Assembly (NCBI GenBank): GCA_021798435.1
Contig: JAJZGN010000146.1
Location: 1-5,139, forward strand
Length of the DNA: 5,139 nucleotides
Source: a bacterium
GTDB lineage: Bacteria; Chloroflexota; Dormibacteria; Aeolococcales; Bog-877
Direction of reading: 5' to 3'
Shown here: positions 1 to 5,139 of the stretch, one piece after another
Position numbering within the stretch: position 1 is the stretch's first letter
Layout: each line of letters starts with the position of its first letter
Translations under genes and position numbers: made by a program
Notes under the pieces: generated by a model
Seen by the model: the letters and a program-made list of their open reading frames with translations, nothing else
Told to the model about the DNA's origin: nothing
Database searches by the model: none

Positions 1-112
1 GGGCCGCCGCCGCCAGCTGGGTGCCGAGCACCGACGCGCCTCCCAGGGCGAGCGCTGCCACTGCCAGCAGGAGCCTCGCCAGCGCCGAGCGCCGCCAGAG
101 GAGGGGGATCAC
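1..112 (-). CDS. N-terminus of probable ABC transporter permease (FtsX/MacB-like), truncated by window edge
   Basis: Only the first 37 codons are in the window. The frame starts at a GTG (112-110) and stays open to base 2. The translation begins with a short basic stretch (Leu-Leu-Trp-Arg-Arg-Ser) followed by a long Leu/Ala/Gly/Val hydrophobic segment, as in the first transmembrane helix of FtsX/MacB-type permeases. The start is supported by a strong Shine-Dalgarno-like AGGGGGA seven bases upstream. It also lies directly after an ABC ATPase of the LolD/MacB type, whose partner is normally encoded alongside. The ATPase stop (TAG) is only 12 nt upstream and in the same frame. The conserved permease domains lie outside the window, so the family is inferred from context plus one hydrophobic segment. 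It could be another kind of membrane or signal-peptide protein. Confidence 0.6.
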   Translation of the reverse strand, partial: MIPLLWRRSALARLLLAVAALALGGASVLGTQLAAAA

Positions 113-119
113 GGCCGGG

Positions 120-126
120 TCCCCCT
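120..126 (-). promoter_or_regulatory. Shine-Dalgarno site for the permease gene
   Basis: Read on the minus strand the bases are AGGGGGA, followed by a 7-nt spacer and the GTG at 112-110. The site overlaps the TAG stop of the upstream ATPase gene, so a terminating ribosome would sit on it. This site decides the GTG start for the truncated downstream gene. Confidence 0.55.
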
Positions 127-919
127 AGAGACCATGGGCCGAGAGGCGCTCCAGCAGGGGGGCGGTGTCGTGCACGCTGCGGCGGCCCAGCTCCACGGTC
201 TCACGGATCTCCCCGTCCACCATGATCGCCACCCGTTCGGCATAGGCCGCGGTGCGCACGTCGTGGGTCACCATGACGATGGTGCGCCGGTCCTGGCGCG
301 ACAGCCGGAGCAGCAGCTCCAGGACCGCGCGCCCCCCGTGGTAGTCCAGGGTGCCGGTGGGCTCGTCCGCCAGCACCACCGCCGGATCGGCGACCAGAGC
401 GCGGGCCACCGCCACCCGCTGCTGCTCCCCCCCGGCGATCTCCTCGGGGCGGTGGCCCTGCAGCCCCCGGAGCCCGAGGAGGTTCATCACCTCCTCGGCC
501 CGCTTGCGGGCGTCCCGGTCCCGGCCCAGCCCGCGCAGCGGCCAGACCCGCTCCCGTTCCAAGCGGTAGGGGAGCATGACGTTCTCGGCGGCCGTGAGGC
601 TGGGCAAGAGGTTGAAGAACTGGAAGACGAAGCCGATCTGGTTGCGCCGGAAGGCGGCCAGCTCCCGATCGCTGAGCGCGTTGAGATCCTGCCCCTGGAT
701 CCTCACCCGCCCCGAGGTGGGCTGGCTCAGTCCCCCCAGCATGTGCAGTAGGGTCGACTTGCCGCAGCCGCTCGGGCCCATGACCGCGAAGAACTCCCCC
801 TGGTGGACCTGGAGCGAGACTCCCCGCACCACCTCCCGAGGCGTCCTGCTGATGGCGTACGACTTGTGAAGGTCCTGGGCGTCGAGGACGGGCGACTGGG
901 CCGCCCCCGCCTCACTCAT
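125..919 (-). CDS. ABC transporter ATP-binding protein, LolD/MacB family
   Basis: A 264-residue ABC ATPase that would power a FtsX/MacB-type permease at the inner face of the membrane. Visible motifs: Walker A GPSGCGKS (48-55), Q-loop Gln100 followed by the FFNLLPSLTAAENV stretch typical of the LolD/MacB/FtsE group, Walker B VVLADEP (181-187) with catalytic Glu186, and switch His219 in THD. The signature motif reads IAGGE (161-165) where the family usually has LSGGE/Q, so the signature Ser is Ala. The D-loop reads TLDY (190-193). There is an Arg-rich stretch at about 121-140 before the signature region. The ATG start (919-917) overlaps the end of the upstream CAP gene by 8 nt (ATGAGTGA). No well-spaced Shine-Dalgarno is visible, which points to translational coupling. 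A permease gene follows 12 nt after the stop. The substrate cannot be told from the sequence; lipoprotein, peptide or macrolide-like export, or cell-wall hydrolase control, are all known for the family. Confidence 0.93.
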   Translation of the reverse strand: MSEAGAAQSPVLDAQDLHKSYAISRTPREVVRGVSLQVHQGEFFAVMGPSGCGKSTLLHMLGGLSQPTSGRVRIQGQDLNALSDRELAAFRRNQIGFVFQFFNLLPSLTAAENVMLPYRLERERVWPLRGLGRDRDARKRAEEVMNLLGLRGLQGHRPEEIAGGEQQRVAVARALVADPAVVLADEPTGTLDYHGGRAVLELLLRLSRQDRRTIVMVTHDVRTAAYAERVAIMVDGEIRETVELGRRSVHDTAPLLERLSAHGL

Positions 920-1754
920 CCAGATAGCCGCTGATCACCTGCTCGATGGTATTGGAGAGGAAGCCCCCCTGGGCCCTCGGATAGCGCGCCTCCACCCCCC
1001 GCCGGGGTGGCCTAGGCTTGGGCGTGGGCGTGGGAGATGGGGTTGGGGCGGGAGTGGGTGGAGGTGTCGAATGGCTCCCGCTCCCGCCACCGCCTCCGCC
1101 GGAGCTGGGCGGTGGCGGGGGGGGGGGCGGCGGTGGGGGTGGTGTGGAGGCGGCGATCAAGGCGAACTCCTCGGCGAACATGTACACGTCGCTCCAGGGA
1201 CCACCGCCGCTGCCGGGGTAGTTCCACTGTGACGCGGTGTACCAGGACCCCACCCCCAGGATGTTGTAGCCGCCGAGGATGTTGGCCCGGTGGTCGGGGG
1301 AGGCCATGAAGGCGCTGTTGATGGCCACCGCCGGGCTGGCGTCCCCGGAGTTCCAGCCCACGTTCTCCCCCGCCGACCGCCAGGCGATCCCGTCAGCGGA
1401 CATGATCGGCCAGACGTAGCCGCCGTCGGCGCTGCAGCCGGGGATCTGGTGGGAGAAGTAGTTGCGGTTGAGCATGTCCGCCGCCCTCCCGAAGATCGGA
1501 GAGACGCTGCAACCGTAATAGGGCCGGGCCTCCCCGATCCCGTCCAGGGTGGCGTTTTCGGCGAGCGCTCCCAGCCCGTTGCTGGTCCGATCCTGGTTGA
1601 CCAGGGAGAAGAGCTGGCCGTCCAGGCCGGTGGGGGACCCGCTCTGGGCCAGGGCCGGGCTGAGACCCGGGCCCAGCAGCAGGACGGCGGTGGCAGCGCC
1701 CAGGGCCGCCAAGAGCAGGCGGCCCTGGGTCAGGGGACGGGCGGGTCTAGCCAA
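912..1754 (-). CDS. Secreted CAP/SCP-domain protein with proline-rich linker
   Basis: From the chosen TTG (1754-1752) the protein has 280 residues. Residues 1-36 form a good Sec signal peptide: Arg-containing n-region, hydrophobic 13-28, and likely cleavage after Ala-Leu-Ala36. A CAP/SCP/PR-1 domain follows at about 44-200, with the family landmarks: LVNQDR (51-56), FSH (His102), GEN (Glu130), DHRANIL (His155) and FAEEFA (193-198). These supply the usual His/Glu/His cavity residues. Cys82 and Cys107 are the only cysteines in the mature chain and may pair. A low-complexity linker comes next: twelve Pro (205-216), a Gly/Ser stretch, then a Pro-Thr repeat (about 231-250), and a 28-residue charged/amphipathic tail. 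Bacterial CAP proteins are exported and mostly of unknown biochemical role. An in-frame GTG at 1817 gives a 301-residue form, but it overlaps cpaF by 71 nt and buries the signal peptide. The TTG form overlaps by 8 nt. Neither start has a clear Shine-Dalgarno. The 3' end overlaps the ABC gene by 8 nt. Confidence 0.9.
   Translation of the reverse strand: MARPARPLTQGRLLLAALGAATAVLLLGPGLSPALAQSGSPTGLDGQLFSLVNQDRTSNGLGALAENATLDGIGEARPYYGCSVSPIFGRAADMLNRNYFSHQIPGCSADGGYVWPIMSADGIAWRSAGENVGWNSGDASPAVAINSAFMASPDHRANILGGYNILGVGSWYTASQWNYPGSGGGPWSDVYMFAEEFALIAASTPPPPPPPPPPPPSSGGGGGGSGSHSTPPPTPAPTPSPTPTPKPRPPRRGVEARYPRAQGGFLSNTIEQVISGYLDE
1020..1148 (-). repeat. Low-complexity Pro/Gly/Thr-coding region
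   Basis: This stretch encodes the poly-Pro run, a Gly6-Ser segment and a Pro-Thr/Pro-Ser dipeptide array in the CAP protein. Its plus-strand G-richness, including GGGCGTGGGCGTGGG near 1020-1034, comes from proline codons. It resembles cell-wall-spanning or flexible linkers in exported proteins. Confidence 0.7.
1117..1127 (-). repeat. 11-base cytosine homopolymer in the CAP protein linker
   Basis: Eleven consecutive G on the plus strand (C on the coding strand) lie within the codons for the twelve-proline run. Losing one base would move the CAP frame to a stop at 937-935. Gaining one would end it at 1014-1012. Both replace the linker end and the C-terminal tail. Tracts of this length are prone to replication slippage and to sequencing error. 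Confidence 0.8.
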
Positions 1755-2934
1755 GCCGCCGCTGCAGGGGACCGGCGGGCGGGGTGGGAAGCCGGACCGC
1801 CGCCACCTGATCGCCACGGCGGTCGGGGAAGAGCCGGGAGATCTCGGGAGGCAGCGGCAGCCCCATGTCGAAGAGGCGGTCGAGGATCTGGGGCCGGACG
1901 CCGGTCAGCTCCAGGGTGGTCTTGAGGTTGCCCTGGTTGTCCGCACCCTCGGCCTTCATCAGGAAGATGTCCTGCATGCTGATGGTCTCCCCCTCCATCC
2001 CCACCACCTCGCTGATGGCGGTGATCCGGCGGCTCCCGTCCCGGAGCCGGTTGAGCTGGACCACGATGTTGATGGCGGAGGCGATCTGCTGGCGGATGGC
2101 CTTGCTGGGGAGCTCGATCCCTCCCATCAGCACCTGGGTCTCGAGCCGGGAGAGGCTGTCCCTTGGGGAGTTGGCGTGGACGGTGGTCATGGAGCCGTCG
2201 TGGCCGGTGTTCATCGCCTGGAGCATGTCCAGCGCCTCGCCCCCGCGCACCTCCCCCACCACGATCCGGTCCGGGCGCATGCGCAGGGCGTTGATCACCA
2301 AGTCGCGGATGGCGATCCGGCCCTCGCCCCGAACGTCCGGGGGGCGGGACTCCAGCCGGCATACGTGCTCCTGGTGGAGCTGGAGCTCGGCGGCGTCCTC
2401 CACGGTGACGATGCGCTCGTCCGGGGGGATGAAGCCGGAGCAGATGTTCAGCAGGGTGGTCTTCCCGGCCCCGGTGCCACCGGAGATGAGGATGTTGGCC
2501 CGGGCCAGGACGCTCGCCTGGAGGAACGAGGCCGCGGCCTCGGTGATGGTCCCGAAGTGGATCAGGTCGGTGATCCGCAGGCGCTCCTTGGCGAACTTGC
2601 GGATGGTGAGGATGGGGCCGTCGATGGCCACCGGAGGGACCACAGCGTTGACCCGGGAGCCGTCCAGCAGGCGAGCGTCGCAGAGGGGCTGGCGGGTGTC
2701 GATCCGCCGCCCCACCGCGGAGACGATGAGGTCGATGACCTTGAGGAGGTGCTCCTGATCCTTGAAGCGGACATCGGTGAGCAGAATCCGGCCGTGCGAC
2801 TCCACGTACACCATGTCGGCGCCGACCACCATGATCTCGGTGAGGTTGTCGTCCTCGACCAGGACCCGGAGGGGGCCGAGCGCCTGGAGGTATCCCTCCT
2901 GATCCGACGCGGCTTCGGCTTGTGACATCACCAT
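1747..2934 (-). CDS. cpaF: CpaF/TadA-type pilus assembly ATPase
   Basis: A 395-residue type II/IV secretion ATPase, expected to form a cytoplasmic hexamer that drives Flp pilin assembly through TadB/TadC. Family landmarks run in order: an N-terminal domain with LGPLRVLVEDDNLTEIMV (19-36), VGRRID (74-79) and the DARLLDGSRVNAVVPP block (86-101); TIRKF (110-114); Walker A GGTGAGKTT (152-160); Asp box VTVEDAAEL (176-184); Walker B region IVVGEVRGGEA (224-234, Glu228); and His box GHDGSMTTVHAN (244-255). The chain starts almost directly at the conserved domain, so it lacks the roughly 60-100-residue N-terminal helical segment of many CpaF proteins. The usual Val-Asn-Gly of the EIMVNG motif reads Val-Val-Gly. 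The ATG at 2934 has GGAG seven bases upstream, and the frame is closed by TGA six codons further up, so the short N-terminus is real. The last 20 or so residues are Pro/Arg-rich and not conserved. Confidence 0.96.
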   Translation of the reverse strand: MVMSQAEAASDQEGYLQALGPLRVLVEDDNLTEIMVVGADMVYVESHGRILLTDVRFKDQEHLLKVIDLIVSAVGRRIDTRQPLCDARLLDGSRVNAVVPPVAIDGPILTIRKFAKERLRITDLIHFGTITEAAASFLQASVLARANILISGGTGAGKTTLLNICSGFIPPDERIVTVEDAAELQLHQEHVCRLESRPPDVRGEGRIAIRDLVINALRMRPDRIVVGEVRGGEALDMLQAMNTGHDGSMTTVHANSPRDSLSRLETQVLMGGIELPSKAIRQQIASAINIVVQLNRLRDGSRRITAISEVVGMEGETISMQDIFLMKAEGADNQGNLKTTLELTGVRPQILDRLFDMGLPLPPEISRLFPDRRGDQVAAVRLPTPPAGPLQRRLG

Positions 2935-2938
2935 GGGG

Positions 2939-3379
2939 TTACTCCAAAGTCAGCTGGGGTTGGGGGGAGAGTCCAGGCGCCGGGAGCAGGAGCAGCCGGG
3001 CGGGTAGGGAGAAGCCCATGCGCTCCAGGGTTCCGGGGGCCAGCTCCAGGGTGGAGCGGGCGCCCCGCACCGGCGAGAGGGTCACCGAGAAGGGACGCAG
3101 CGACCAGGGCCGCATCCGGGGCACCGAGCGCACCACCCCCCCCTCGGGGTCGAGGAAGAGGACGTCGATGGCGGTGCGCATGAAGAACATGTGGATGCTC
3201 CGGCAGGGCACGAGCCAGATCCCCTCCCCCGCCGGCACCTCCCTTTGGCCCATCAGGCCGAGGAAGCGGCTCAAGAGCCCCCTCGCCACCCTCACCCGGG
3301 CGGCCAGCTGGCGACCGTCGGGAAGGAGCACCTCCACGAAGTCCGCCCGCTCCGGCAGCGGCTTCCGCTCAGCCGACAT
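2939..3379 (-). CDS. DUF192-family protein
   Basis: A 146-residue protein matching the DUF192 fold. The core shows the family pattern: LLSRFLGLMGQ (35-45), a short Pro-Gly-rich turn, IWLVPCRSIHMFFMR (54-68), then AIDVLFLDPEGGVV (70-83) and a Pro-rich continuation. The Cys59-Arg-Ser-Ile-His-Met-Phe-Phe-Met-Arg version is typical of the DUF192 subgroup seen beside Tad loci in Gram-positive-type phyla. That neighbourhood is recalled knowledge and has not been searched here. No signal peptide or membrane segment is evident at the N-terminus, which is charged. Its biochemical role is unknown. It starts inside the end of tadC (11-nt overlap, no obvious Shine-Dalgarno), implying coupled translation. 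It ends 4 nt before the cpaF start. Confidence 0.9.
   Translation of the reverse strand: MSAERKPLPERADFVEVLLPDGRQLAARVRVARGLLSRFLGLMGQREVPAGEGIWLVPCRSIHMFFMRTAIDVLFLDPEGGVVRSVPRMRPWSLRPFSVTLSPVRGARSTLELAPGTLERMGFSLPARLLLLPAPGLSPQPQLTLE
2942..2945 (-). promoter_or_regulatory. Ribosome binding site of cpaF
   Basis: GGAG on the minus strand lies 7 nt before the ATG at 2934-2932, but 13 nt before the second ATG at 2928-2926. The spacing favours the first ATG as the start. The site sits just inside the 3' end of the DUF192 gene. Confidence 0.5.
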
Positions 3380-4289
3380 GGAAGAGCAGGTGGACCGCCG
3401 GCGGCCCCAGGAGGATCACGAACAGGGTCGGGAAGATGCAACCGACCATGGGGAAGAGCATCTTGAGGCTGGCCTGCTGGGCCTTGGCCTCGGCCCGCTG
3501 CCGGCGGCGGCGGCGGAGCTCGTCCGACTGGATGCGCAGCACCCGGGCGATCCCCACCCCGAGCTGGTCGGACTGGACCAGCGCCTGGATAAAGGCGTTC
3601 AACTCGGGGACCCCCGAGCGCTTGCCCATCTCCTCCAGCGCCTCCTGCCGGGGCCGGCCCAGACGGATCTCGTTGAGGACGAAGGCGAACTCCCGGGACA
3701 GGGCGTTCTCGAACTTCTCCACCACGCGGTTGAGGGCGGCGTCGAAACCCAGGCCGGCCTCGACGCTGATGGTGAGCAGGTCCAGGCTGTTGGGAAGCGC
3801 CAGGGTGATCTCCTTCTGGCGGGCCGAGACCGTGCGCTTGAGGAGGTACTGCGGAGCGATGTAGCCGAAGACCGCCCCGAACAGCAGCCCCAGCCACCAG
3901 GTGAGGTTGAGCAGGACCGCCAGCCCGATGCAGGCCAGGCCGAGGACGATGGCCAGCACCACCTGGATGGCCACCAGGCTGGCGGCGTTGATCCCCAGGG
4001 GCCGCCCCGCGAGATCGATCATCACCTGCACCTTCTGGGCGCGATCGCGGGGCTGGAGCGCGGCCAGCCGCTTCCCGATGCGGTCGAAGAAGGGCCGCAG
4101 CACCCGCTCGCTGAAGGGGCGGGAGAGCTCGATCTGGGCCAGGGTCTGGTTGGCCTCCGGGGCCTCGTACACCGCCAGCCGGGCGTCCAGAAGGTCCACC
4201 GGAGCGGCGTTCCGCGAGGTCACCCCCACCACCACGAAGAAGACCGCGACCGCCGCCAGGACCCCGACCAGGATGGCGTCAACCGACAT
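3369..4289 (-). CDS. tadC: TadC-type pilus assembly platform protein (T2SSF domain)
   Basis: A 306-residue inner-membrane platform protein of the Tad/Flp pilus. A first hydrophobic helix at about 5-22 is followed by a long cytoplasmic segment. Two membrane helices lie near 107-127 and 131-149. The T2SSF (GspF) cytoplasmic domain then begins with the diagnostic ALPNSLDLLTISVEAGLGFDA stretch (164-184, quoted in part), followed by LGVGIARVLRIQSDELRRRRRQ-type sequence. A final helix ends the chain (KMLFPMVGCIFPTLFVILLG, 276-295). Length and layout fit TadC. The ATG start (4289-4287) has GAGG 8 nt upstream and comes 3 nt after the tadB stop, in the same frame. The 3' end overlaps the DUF192 gene by 11 nt. 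It is expected to pair with TadB and be driven by the CpaF ATPase encoded two genes downstream. Confidence 0.95.
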   Translation of the reverse strand: MSVDAILVGVLAAVAVFFVVVGVTSRNAAPVDLLDARLAVYEAPEANQTLAQIELSRPFSERVLRPFFDRIGKRLAALQPRDRAQKVQVMIDLAGRPLGINAASLVAIQVVLAIVLGLACIGLAVLLNLTWWLGLLFGAVFGYIAPQYLLKRTVSARQKEITLALPNSLDLLTISVEAGLGFDAALNRVVEKFENALSREFAFVLNEIRLGRPRQEALEEMGKRSGVPELNAFIQALVQSDQLGVGIARVLRIQSDELRRRRRQRAEAKAQQASLKMLFPMVGCIFPTLFVILLGPPAVHLLFHVG

Positions 4290-4292
4290 GGC

Positions 4293-5139
4293 TCAGACCT
4301 CGATGTTGGCGATGCGCTGCATGATGTAGTAGGCAGCGGCGATGGAGCAGGCGCAGACGATGAGGATGTACGGCCCCGGGCCCTTGAAGGTGAGCAGGGG
4401 GGCGATGTACTGGGGGTTGATCGCCTGCAGGACCAGCGCCAGGCCGATCGGCAGCCCGGTGATGATGTAGCTGGATGCCCTGGCCTGGGCGGTCAGGGTC
4501 CGGATCTCACCCTTGATCCGGATCCGCTCCCGGATCGTGAAGGCGATGTTGTCCAGGATCTCGGCTAGGTTCCCGCCCACGACCCTCTGGATCTGGACCG
4601 CGGTGACCACGAGGTCCAGGTCCTCAGAGCGGATCCGGGTGACCATGTGGCCCAGCGCCTCGTCGGTGTTGACCCCGAGCTGGATCTCCCTGTTGGCCCG
4701 GGAGAACTCGTCGGCGACGGGCGGATTGGCCGAGCGGGCCACGCTGGCCATGGCCTGGGGGAAGCTGTACCCCGCCTTGAGGGCGTTGCTGAGCAGCACC
4801 AGGACGTCACCCAGCTGGTCGTTGAAGCGGCGCGAGCGCCGGCGCTCCCGAAAGCGCAGGACCAGCGGCGGGATGAAGACTCCCACCGCCGCCAGGATGG
4901 CGGCGAAGATGAGGTTGCGGTACACCGCCAGGCCGATCAGGGCCAGGAGCACCACCGCGCCCACCCGGATCAGGTACCACTCCGCGGGGCGGAGCTTGAG
5001 ATCGGCACGACCCAGCGCCTCGGAGATGGCCGCCGAGCGTCCGCGCTGGCTGGCCAGCACCTGGGCGCCGGTACGGCCACCGCCCCGGAGCCGGCCGAGC
5101 AGGCGGGTGATCGGTCCCCGGGTCCCGGACTCGGCCCCC
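4293..5139 (-). CDS. tadB: TadB-type pilus assembly platform protein, 5' end outside window
   Basis: The frame is open from the right edge to TGA at 4295-4293, giving at least 281 residues. A GTG at 5060-5058 would give 255 residues. However, the sequence upstream of it stays in frame without a stop, and the whole run fits a TadB cytoplasmic N-terminal part leading into ALGRADLKLRPAEWYLIR. The true start is therefore probably beyond the window. Counting from that GTG, two hydrophobic helices (about 31-66) come before the T2SSF domain, with FNDQLGDVLVLLSNALKAGY (79-98), a conserved charged stretch, and IQRVVGGNLAEILDNIAFTI (158-177). Two C-terminal helices (about 198-214 and 229-247) follow. 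It should form the inner-membrane platform with TadC, whose gene starts 3 nt after the stop. Confidence 0.93.
   Translation of the reverse strand, partial: GAESGTRGPITRLLGRLRGGGRTGAQVLASQRGRSAAISEALGRADLKLRPAEWYLIRVGAVVLLALIGLAVYRNLIFAAILAAVGVFIPPLVLRFRERRRSRRFNDQLGDVLVLLSNALKAGYSFPQAMASVARSANPPVADEFSRANREIQLGVNTDEALGHMVTRIRSEDLDLVVTAVQIQRVVGGNLAEILDNIAFTIRERIRIKGEIRTLTAQARASSYIITGLPIGLALVLQAINPQYIAPLLTFKGPGPYILIVCACSIAAAYYIMQRIANIEV
4298..4301 (-). promoter_or_regulatory. Ribosome binding site of tadC
   Basis: GAGG (minus strand) with an 8-nt spacer to the ATG at 4289-4287 lies inside the last codons of tadB. It supports this ATG as the tadC start and makes independent or coupled initiation possible. 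Confidence 0.45.

Noticed and set aside
992..1010. Perfect 7-bp inverted repeat CCACCCC/GGGGTGG with 5-nt loop
   Set aside because: It has no T-run on either strand and lies inside CAP coding sequence upstream of a coupled gene, so it is unlikely to be a terminator. Pro/Arg/Gly codons readily give such pairs.
1020..1034. GGGCGTGGGCGTGGG short tandem repeat as a possible regulatory or G-quadruplex element
   Set aside because: It is explained by the Pro-Thr dipeptide codons of the CAP linker; no sign of an independent function.
1730..2362. 210-codon minus-strand frame inside cpaF
   Set aside because: Alternate frame of cpaF covering its Walker B and His box region; Pro/Arg/Gly-rich, no domain.
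1549..2925. 458-codon open frame on the plus strand
   Set aside because: Antisense shadow of cpaF and the CAP gene; composition reflects complementary codons and shows no recognisable motif.
2922..4568. 548-codon open frame on the plus strand
   Set aside because: It lies antisense to cpaF start, DUF192, tadC and part of tadB, all of which have clear family motifs. Its translation is Gly/Arg/Asp/Gln-rich with no domain. Long antisense frames are common in GC-rich DNA.
1..5139. CRISPR arrays, tRNA or rRNA genes, insertion sequences, attachment sites
   Set aside because: No spaced direct repeats, no tRNA cloverleaf signals, no transposase motifs or terminal inverted repeats were seen on either strand.

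Overview
This 5.1 kb window is GC-rich and almost wholly coding. Every credible gene lies on the minus strand, so transcription runs from high to low coordinates. Reading in that direction: a TadB-type platform protein (5'-truncated by the window edge), a TadC-type platform protein, a DUF192 protein, a CpaF/TadA-type secretion ATPase, a secreted CAP/SCP-domain protein with a proline-rich linker, a LolD/MacB-type ABC ATPase, and the first 37 codons of what looks like its membrane permease, which runs off the left edge.

Neighbouring genes overlap by 8 to 11 nt or are separated by 3, 4 or 12 nt. There is no room for an internal promoter or terminator, so the simplest reading is one operon whose promoter lies beyond the right edge. 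High GC, the GTG and TTG starts, the Tad locus style and a CAP protein with a Pro/Thr linker suggest an environmental bacterium of the Actinomycetota / Chloroflexota / Dormibacterota type. That assignment is inference; no rRNA or marker gene is present.

The right-hand 3.4 kb (about 1747-5139) is the core of a Tad/Flp pilus machine: TadB and TadC form the inner-membrane platform and CpaF is the cytoplasmic hexameric motor. The gene order tadB-tadC-DUF192-cpaF differs from the textbook tadA-tadB-tadC order, and a DUF192 gene sits between platform and motor. No pilin, TadV/CpaA peptidase, TadZ/CpaE or secretin is visible here.

The left-hand 1.75 kb continues the operon with a predicted exported CAP-domain protein and an ABC transporter pair. 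The CAP gene overlaps the ABC gene in an ATGAGTGA junction. The ABC ATPase carries Ala where the signature motif normally has Ser. The most interesting points are the operon composition (pilus motor + DUF192 + secreted CAP protein + ABC exporter), an 11-base cytosine tract in the CAP linker, and the in-frame close spacing of the tadB/tadC and ATPase/permease pairs.
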